Shown here: positions 6,379-9,425 of the stretch, piece by piece
How the letters are laid out: every line of letters begins with the position of its first letter
How positions within the stretch are numbered: the first letter of the stretch is position 1
Assembly: GCA_002690445.1 (NCBI GenBank)
Contig: NZER01000008.1
Coordinates: forward strand, 1-9,425
Origin: Candidatus Pacearchaeota archaeon
GTDB lineage: Archaea > Nanoarchaeota > Nanoarchaeia > Pacearchaeales > GW2011-AR1
Direction: 5' to 3'
DNA length: 9,425 bases
Notes under the pieces: generated by a model
Databases searched by the model: none
Told to the model about the DNA's origin: nothing
The model's input: the letters and a program-made list of their open reading frames with translations, nothing else
Translations under genes and position numbers: made by a program

Positions 6379-6633
6379 ATGGCTAATGCTTATACGAATT
6401 TTCGAAAGTGCCTCGGTGTCGCGATGGGGAAAGAAGAAGCCAAAGAAGCTAAAAGACAAATGACTTCCGGCGATGACGTCGAACAGGAAGACATTGAACC
6501 AGAGGACGCCATCCAAGAGCAGGCAGATAAGATAGCCGACTGCATTAGCACGTATTTGGTTAAATTAAAAACAACTGCGGATGATAAAGAGGTTGTCAAA
6601 GTGCCACCGGATGGTCCCACCGATTGGCCATGA
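6379..6633 (+). CDS. Small hypothetical phage protein
   Basis: The 84-residue product is not recognised. The N-terminus (ANAYTNFRKCLGVAMGKEEAKEAKR) is basic; the middle is acidic (DDVEQEDIEPEDAIQE); then a helix ADKIADCISTYLVKLKTT and a Pro-rich end (VPPDGPTDWP). Such short proteins near phage structural genes are often minor head or tail components, but nothing here proves it. GGAG 7 bases before the ATG gives an independent start even though the gene touches the upstream TAG. It is probably the last gene of the block beginning at 2136, because a promoter follows. Confidence 0.65.
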   Translation: MANAYTNFRKCLGVAMGKEEAKEAKRQMTSGDDVEQEDIEPEDAIQEQADKIADCISTYLVKLKTTADDKEVVKVPPDGPTDWP

Positions 6634-6647
6634 AAAAAATCACACAA

Positions 6648-6661
6648 TTGTCACTTGACAA
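6648..6661 (+). promoter_or_regulatory. Palindromic operator candidate over the -35 element
   Basis: TTGTCACTTGACAA has two perfect 6-base arms (TTGTCA and TGACAA) around CT, and covers the -35 hexamer at 6655-6660. A second inverted pair, CACAATT at 6643-6649 and AATTGTG at 6686-6692, flanks the whole promoter. A repressor bound here would block RNA polymerase. The HTH protein encoded just downstream is the obvious candidate for self-regulation, by inference. Confidence 0.45.
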
Positions 6662-6688
6662 ATGACGCTGTGGGTGTTACACTATAAT
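6655..6688 (+). promoter_or_regulatory. Sigma-70-type promoter for the HTH gene
   Basis: A perfect TTGACA (6655-6660) is followed after 17 bases by TACACT (6678-6683, 4 of 6 matches to TATAAT). A perfect TATAAT overlaps it at 6683-6688 but sits 22 bases from the -35. Transcription would start near 6690-6695, giving a leader of about 20 bases before the ATG at 6711. This is the best promoter in the window. Confidence 0.6.
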
Positions 6689-6710
6689 TGTGGTTTGTTA
6701 GTGAAAGCAA

Positions 6711-7055
6711 ATGAAAGCAAAAAGAAACATAACTACTGCTAGCAAGAGTGTAATAAAGAAATTAAAAGAAGAAAATAAAGTTAATGACAGTAATCTAACC
6801 TGTATTAACAATCTGTCAATAGAAGATCTTATTGCAGTTAAATTTGAACTCTCAGCAGCACATATAAATCACAGACTTTATGGATTTGACATATGGCGCA
6901 GATCAAACTATATTATTAAAGAAGCGATCCTTAAATTTGCAGTTTCGACAACAAAGTCTAAAAAGGATGCAGCCCGCTTCTTGGGTCTTACTTATTATGA
7001 GTTTCTCAGAGTGAGCAAGAAATATGATGTTAACTCGTATTTTAAGGATATTTGA
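6711..7055 (+). CDS. Fis-type helix-turn-helix DNA-binding protein
   Basis: The 114-residue product has a basic N-terminus. A conserved-looking middle follows (LSIEDLIAVKFELSAAHINH, then YGFDIWRR), and a C-terminal HTH at about 70-106: IIKEAILKFAVSTTKSKKDAARFLGLTYYEFLRVSKKY. This matches the HTH_8/Fis pattern, in which a helix is followed by AAxxLG and a recognition helix. Marine phages carry similar small regulators (from memory). It likely binds DNA as a dimer and regulates transcription. It stands alone behind its own sigma-70-type promoter, unlike its operon-packed neighbours, and a palindrome over the -35 suggests autoregulation. The ribosome binding site is weak. Its DNA is more AT-rich than the genes before it. 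Confidence 0.75.
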   Translation: MKAKRNITTASKSVIKKLKEENKVNDSNLTCINNLSIEDLIAVKFELSAAHINHRLYGFDIWRRSNYIIKEAILKFAVSTTKSKKDAARFLGLTYYEFLRVSKKYDVNSYFKDI

Positions 7056-7065
7056 AATCTAAAAG

Positions 7066-7189
7066 CGTTCGGTGTAAAAAATATTAAATAACTTGGGGCT
7101 CCATGTCTATTATGAGCCACTTAACCAGCGAGGTTTAACTAAATAAACTGTAGGTTAGCTGTGGTGAGCAAAAGATCCACAACCGAGCG
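7066..7189 (+). other. Structured non-coding region with long-range inverted repeat
   Basis: The gap between the HTH gene and the lipoprotein gene holds paired elements. CGTTCGGT (7066-7073) can pair with ACCGAGCG (7182-7189, one G-U), enclosing GGCTC/GAGCC (7097-7101/7114-7118), TTAACC/GGTTTAA (7121-7126/7132-7138), GTTTA/TAAAC (7133-7137/7144-7148) and GTGG/CCAC in the last third. The GGTT and AACC copies can pair in more than one way. A T6 run follows at 7193-7198 or so. It may be a leader with attenuation, a terminator region or a small RNA; no known family is recognised. Confidence 0.35.
7120..7148 (+). promoter_or_regulatory. Weak sigma-70-like promoter candidate for the lipoprotein gene
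   Basis: TTAACC at about 7121-7126 is followed after 17 bases by TAAACT (7144-7149); each matches the consensus in 4 of 6 positions. It is the only spaced pair I see before the lipoprotein gene. It lies inside the inverted-repeat region, so either reading may be chance. Confidence 0.2.
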
Positions 7190-7231
7190 ATGATTTTTTA
7201 CAAAAAAGGCTATTTATTGCATGAGGTATAT

Positions 7232-7864
7232 ATGAAAAGCTTATTTTTTGTACTCGGTTTGTTGACTGCGTGTGGTCCGACAGATGTCGAAATTAAAAAT
7301 GGAAGTACTGATGACGTCCAAATTGGTGCTGAAGATCACACAGGTTCACATGGTACCATAGAAGAGGAATTAGATCCAGTCGGAGTAATCGCAGCTAGCG
7401 ATTGTCAACACATAGATCTTGGCGACAAAGCGTGCAATTTTCGTTTAGAGGATCAAAATGGAGAAACGTGGGATTTATACACGCATACAGGAGACGTTAT
7501 TGTGATAGACTTCTCCACAGTCTGGTGTCCTCCATGTCAAGCTGCTGGTCACTATACACAAGCTATTCAGGATGATTACAATAGCGAAGGCGTGCAAATA
7601 GTCACAGTTTTGATTGATGGCGCCACTGGCGGCTTAGAGCCAACAGAGCAAGAAATAGATGAATGGGTAACGACCCACAATATTACTACTGCGCCCGTCT
7701 TACAAGGTTCTCGCGAGAAAATGCTAGATCCGACAGGAGTTGCCGGCTATGCGCTTGGTGCTTTTCCAACTTATTTGTATATTGGAAGAGATATGAAATT
7801 TTATGGTGGACACACCGGATTTAGCGATGAATACGTTAGACAAAAAATTGAGGAAGGTTTATAA
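7232..7864 (+). CDS. TlpA/thioredoxin-like lipoprotein
   Basis: From the ATG at 7232, which has GAGG 5 bases upstream, the 210-residue product starts MKSLFFVLGLLTACGPTD, a lipoprotein signal with lipobox LTAC (Cys14 lipidated; Gly at +2 favours the outer membrane). A polar linker of about 40 residues follows. A thioredoxin fold of the TlpA/ResA kind comes next: NFRLEDQNGETWDL, IVIDFSTVWCPPC with redox Cys99/Cys102, and the cis-Pro region GAFPTYLYI (Pro179). It should face the periplasm and exchange disulfides. Extra cysteines are Cys58 and Cys68. A longer in-frame start at 7190 lacks a ribosome binding site and would spoil the signal peptide. This is a host-type gene in a phage-like setting, probably acquired. 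Its TAA overlaps the next ATG (TAATG). Confidence 0.85.
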   Translation: MKSLFFVLGLLTACGPTDVEIKNGSTDDVQIGAEDHTGSHGTIEEELDPVGVIAASDCQHIDLGDKACNFRLEDQNGETWDLYTHTGDVIVIDFSTVWCPPCQAAGHYTQAIQDDYNSEGVQIVTVLIDGATGGLEPTEQEIDEWVTTHNITTAPVLQGSREKMLDPTGVAGYALGAFPTYLYIGRDMKFYGGHTGFSDEYVRQKIEEGL

Positions 7865-8094
7865 TGTGGAAAATATATAAATGGAACGGAAGTTACATAC
7901 AAGGAGATCTTATTAGCAAGCATCGCAGTGAAGATGCAGCGATTAAAAAGGCAAAGAAGGAAATTAATTTTGTTTTTGCCGAAAAGGTCAATAATGGTAA
8001 AGAGACACTAATTTGGTTAGATGATGCAAATCATAATCCATTGGGTATAATTACCAAAAACACAAAAGGGGGCGAAACGGCTTCGACAGGGTAA
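7864..8094 (+). CDS. Small protein whose 3' end overlaps the tmRNA gene
   Basis: The 76-residue product reads as an alpha/beta mini-domain: MWKIYKWNGSYIQGDLI, SEDAAIKKAKKEINFVFAEK and KETLIWLDDANHNPLGIITK. I do not recognise a named family. AGGAAGG lies upstream of the ATG, which overlaps the previous TAA, so it is coupled to the lipoprotein gene. The natural domain seems to end at GIITKNTK. The last eight residues (GGETASTG) and the TAA are encoded by the first 27 bases of the tmRNA. A TATAAT at 8046-8051 inside the gene could start tmRNA transcription. Confidence 0.65.
   Translation: MWKIYKWNGSYIQGDLISKHRSEDAAIKKAKKEINFVFAEKVNNGKETLIWLDDANHNPLGIITKNTKGGETASTG
8046..8051 (+). promoter_or_regulatory. 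Possible tmRNA promoter -10 (TATAAT) inside the upstream gene
   Basis: A perfect TATAAT lies 16 bases before the tmRNA 5' end, placing a start near 8058 with a leader of about 10 bases for 5' trimming. No good -35 is seen 16-18 bases upstream. It lets the tmRNA be made without the mRNA of the overlapping gene. Confidence 0.4.
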
Positions 8095-8404
8095 GGAAAA
8101 ATAAAAGTGCAAGCAGGTTAGATACGACCTTAACAGTTCAAAAACAATAGTTGCAAACAACAACACACACTTCGAATCTGTCCGCTTAGCGGCTTAATCG
8201 GGAGGCTGCTCAAAGCCTTCTATCCAATTTGAGCAAAAACAACAGACAAGTTGTAAAAATCAAAACATCTAATGCAACAGGACGGTAAGCATTAGATTAT
8301 AACCGTCTACCTTTGTCAGTAAGTGATAGAAACTGACCAAGCTTGTGAATGACTTGAATTTAGATGTATTCTGGACGCGGGTTCGACTCCCGCCGCCTCC
8401 ACCA
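8068..8404 (+). ncRNA. ssrA: Transfer-messenger RNA (tmRNA), tag ANNNTHFESVRLAA
   Basis: This is a complete one-piece tmRNA of 337 bases that rescues ribosomes stalled on mRNAs lacking a stop codon and tags the product for proteolysis. The 5' end GGGGGCG pairs with CGCCTCC (8394-8400) to form a seven-pair alanine acceptor with the G3-U identity pair (8070/8398), then A and an encoded CCA. The T arm is GCGGG-TTCGACT-CCCGC (8377-8393); the 5' domain carries GAAACGGCTTCGACAGGG. The tag frame starts at GCA 8153, just after AATAGTT, and reads ANNNTHFESVRLAA to TAA at 8195-8197. Pseudoknots follow: AGGC/GCCT with TGCTCAAA/TTTGAGCA (8203-8235), and CTAATGC/GCATTAG with GACGGT/ACCGTC (8269-8307). The final LAA is the usual ClpXP-type degron. 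It overlaps the upstream gene by 27 bases. SmpB is not in the window. Confidence 0.96.
8153..8197 (+). other. tmRNA tag reading frame
   Basis: GCA resume codon to TAA, encoding the 14-residue tag ANNNTHFESVRLAA. Four more residues than the ten-residue E. coli tag ANDENYALAA; the ANN start and LAA end are shared features of the type, while the THFESVR middle is unfamiliar to me. Confidence 0.93.
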
Positions 8405-8418
8405 TTAAGAAAAATATT

Positions 8419-8616
8419 ATGTTTAGTTGGTTTAAAAAGAAAGAAGAGTTTTACGAAGAGCCCCAGCAATCCGTCCCCCACGACGACGAAATCGAAGAGG
8501 CGCTGTGGGAGATGAAGGAACGGTATGATCTAGCTACGGAAGAAGTCCAATTGACAGTAGCGGACAAGAGAAAAAATATAGCCCATATGAGGAAGGCAAT
8601 TAAAGGACTTAAGTAG
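8419..8616 (+). CDS. Small charged hypothetical protein
   Basis: The 65-residue product has an aromatic/basic N-terminus (MFSWFKKKEEFYEE) followed by a long charged helix (EIEEALWEMKERYDLATEEV, then ADKRKNIAHMRKAIKGLK), a coiled-coil candidate. No family is recognised. It starts 15 bases after the tmRNA CCA, without a clear Shine-Dalgarno, so translation may depend on transcripts processed at the tmRNA 3' end. It ends in TAG. Coding is supported mainly by amino-acid pattern and the tight phage spacing. Confidence 0.55.
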   Translation: MFSWFKKKEEFYEEPQQSVPHDDEIEEALWEMKERYDLATEEVQLTVADKRKNIAHMRKAIKGLK

Positions 8617-8641
8617 AGGTATAACCCCTATATAGGGTGTG
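8615..8641 (+). promoter_or_regulatory. Split ribosome binding site: AGAGG, 12-base palindrome, GTG start
   Basis: AGAGG at 8615-8619 is 19 bases from the GTG at 8639, too far for normal use. Between them lies the perfect palindrome CCCTATATAGGG (8626-8637), which can fold as CCCT-ATAT-AGGG and bring the two to about 7 bases apart. Hairpins doing this job are known in phage T4 (for example gene 25). The TATATA could instead belong to a promoter. Confidence 0.4.
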
Positions 8642-8887
8642 CCCTTAAGTCGACTATACCATCAGTTTGAAATTGGCGACCTTGTGCGCGAGAATGAAGT
8701 CATAGCGTTTTATGACGAAAGCCCAATGATAGGTGTTATTATTAATATTCGTAGGGGCTTTTATTGCTTTTATTATGGGAGCGAGGCTCTCTATCAAGAT
8801 GAGTTAACAATAAGATGGATCGATCTCCCTCGCGTCGAATTGTTGCCTTCTGATTTGGTGCATTTAGTTTCTCGTGCACAAAAATGA
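8639..8887 (+). CDS. Small SH3-like phage protein
   Basis: The 82-residue product reads as a beta-barrel of short strands: FEIGDLVRENEVIAF, PMIGVIINIRRGFYCFYYG, TIRWIDLPRVELLP, then a short C-terminal helix. The GDLV ... GVIINI pattern resembles the 1786-2043 product, suggesting a shared phage fold with a protein- or RNA-binding role that cannot be specified. The GTG start is forced because a TAG lies two codons upstream in frame (8633-8635), and the next possible start, at V16, would cut the first strand. See the separate entry for the unusual ribosome binding site. Confidence 0.6.
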   Translation: MPLSRLYHQFEIGDLVRENEVIAFYDESPMIGVIINIRRGFYCFYYGSEALYQDELTIRWIDLPRVELLPSDLVHLVSRAQK

Positions 8888-8893
8888 AAAAAT

Positions 8894-8923
8894 TTGGTAC
8901 AATTTATATAAGTTTTATAAGTA
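8894..8923 (+). promoter_or_regulatory. Promoter candidate before the second lipoprotein gene
   Basis: TTGGTA (8894-8899), 16 bases, then TATAAG (8916-8921) forms a sigma-70-like pair (4/6 and 5/6 matches). The same bases read TATAAGTA, one change from the T4 late promoter TATAAATA. It lies in an AT-rich 60-base gap ending in a good Shine-Dalgarno. Confidence 0.4.
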
Positions 8924-8960
8924 ATAATAGGAAACAAAATAAAAGGAATTGGAGGCTAAT

Positions 8961-9317
8961 GTGTTAAAAAAGTTATTTTTTGCTCTAATGATGTGTTCAT
9001 GCGCGAAACACTCATCAATCGAACAGCTAAACAAGGGAGGCGCCATGAAGTTTGCAGGAGAAAATTTCTCATCAACAAACAGCCCTTGTTTAGACGGCAT
9101 TTTAACAGCTATCGATCATAGCTGTGCTGTGCCCATGCAAATAGAGGAAGGATATCCGTACGTTATGATACAATGTACAAAAGTGCGCCCGGGACAACCC
9201 GAATGGAACATATACAATATACTAGCAGTAACTAACCCCGTCATCGAAGATCCTGCAGACGCAATAATGCTATGCATGGATCCTTATGCGAGAATTTACG
9301 CACAAAAGCGTCCCTGA
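8961..9317 (+). CDS. Small Cys-containing lipoprotein, function unknown
   Basis: The best start is GTG 8961, with GGAGG 5 bases upstream (8951-8955); the TTG at 8949 would precede that site. The 118-residue product begins MLKKLFFALMMCSCAKHSS, a very short lipoprotein signal with a likely lipidated Cys14 (or Cys12). The mature part has conserved-looking cysteines (SPCLDGILTAIDHSCAVP, then MIQCTKVRPGQPEW, then AIMLCMDPYARIYAQ), which could form disulfides in the periplasm and so be clients of the TlpA-like protein at 7232, by inference. An ATG at 9045 (codon 29) has GGGAGG 4 bases upstream and could yield a shorter cytoplasmic form. No family is recognised; phage lipoproteins often act in lysis or superinfection exclusion. 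Confidence 0.65.
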   Translation: MLKKLFFALMMCSCAKHSSIEQLNKGGAMKFAGENFSSTNSPCLDGILTAIDHSCAVPMQIEEGYPYVMIQCTKVRPGQPEWNIYNILAVTNPVIEDPADAIMLCMDPYARIYAQKRP

Positions 9318-9324
9318 TTTAAAA

Positions 9325-9425
9325 GTGGAAATAAAGATAGCATTTTACAAAGGAGAGGGTAACTGTCTAAACGGAATCGTCCGTTGGTGGACAAAGAGCA
9401 CTTATAGTCATGCAGAAATAGTGCT
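9325..9425 (+). CDS. Partial papain-like (YiiX/NlpC-P60-like) protein, N-terminus only
   Basis: The frame from GTG 9325 runs off the window after 33 codons. It begins with EIKIAFYKGEGNC, then GIVRWWTKSTYSHAEIV. The pattern YKGxGxxxxxxIRWWTxxxYSHxEIV is one I know from phage and bacterial YiiX/permuted NlpC-P60-type papain-like proteins, in which the SH histidine (here His29) is catalytic. Such enzymes cut amide or ester bonds in cell wall or lipids. No clear Shine-Dalgarno precedes the GTG, so the exact start is a guess. The catalytic Cys, expected further on in permuted members, is outside the window. Confidence 0.5.
   Translation, partial: MEIKIAFYKGEGNCLNGIVRWWTKSTYSHAEIV

Noticed and set aside
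7102..7137. Tiny frame MSIMSHLTSEV as a leader peptide
   Set aside because: It has 11 codons, no ribosome binding site and no run of regulatory codons.
7190..7231. Longer N-terminus for the TlpA-like protein from ATG 7190
   Set aside because: It has no ribosome binding site and would place 14 polar residues before the lipoprotein signal; ATG 7232 has GAGG at the right distance.
8269..8481. Minus-strand frame across the tmRNA
   Set aside because: It is antisense to the 3' half of the tmRNA, whose structure is unambiguous.
1..9425. CRISPR array, insertion sequence, ordinary tRNA genes or attachment site
   Set aside because: No spaced direct repeats, transposase motifs, inverted terminal repeats or cloverleaf other than the tmRNA acceptor domain were seen. 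The tmRNA 3' end can serve as an integration site in bacteria, but no duplicate of it is in the window.

Overview
The window looks like a stretch of a large tailed bacteriophage genome of the marine T4-like (myovirus-type) kind. All genes lie on the plus strand, are packed with 1-8 base overlaps or tiny gaps, and are mostly small, acidic and of phage-only families. Several resemble proteins I associate with marine myoviruses: a GAAGHM-type ligase-like protein joined to an HxGH nucleotidylyltransferase, a HELVHH metalloprotease-like protein, a Fis-type HTH protein, SH3-like small proteins and a HAD phosphatase. No portal, capsid, tail or terminase gene is recognisable here, so the phage call is an inference from gene style. 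Two lipoprotein genes, one of them TlpA/thioredoxin-like, point to a Gram-negative host. I cannot name the host; the TlpA-like sequence reminds me of deltaproteobacterial-type lineages, with low confidence.

Layout. 1-2043: HAD phosphatase, a coiled-coil/one-TM protein, then four small overlapping genes, including a 50-residue two-TM protein at 1408-1560. 2136-6633: a probable operon with an HExxH protein fused to an acidic tail, a small helical protein, the 666-residue ligase-like/nucleotidylyltransferase protein, a 264-residue acidic protein and an 84-residue protein. 6643-6693: a TTGACA promoter overlapped by a palindrome, driving an HTH gene. 7056-7231: a non-coding stretch with long-range inverted repeats. 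7232-8404: a TlpA-like lipoprotein, a small protein, and a complete tmRNA (ssrA) gene whose 5' end overlaps the preceding coding sequence. 8419-9425: a small charged protein, an SH3-like protein, a second lipoprotein and the start of a probable papain-like (NlpC/P60-like) gene cut by the window edge.

The best lead is the tmRNA locus. The tmRNA has a G3-U acceptor pair, an encoded CCA, clear pseudoknots and an unusual tag, ANNNTHFESVRLAA. Its first 27 bases are also the last 27 bases of the upstream gene, stop codon included. Maturing the tmRNA 5' end would therefore cut that mRNA before its stop codon and make a nonstop message, which is the substrate of tmRNA itself. Several decoding oddities are also worth checking: an extension behind two in-frame TAG codons that ends exactly on the next start codon, an A5 run that breaks the natural start of the 3336 gene, an internal start with a strong ribosome binding site in the metalloprotease gene, and a hairpin placed between a ribosome binding site and a GTG start.
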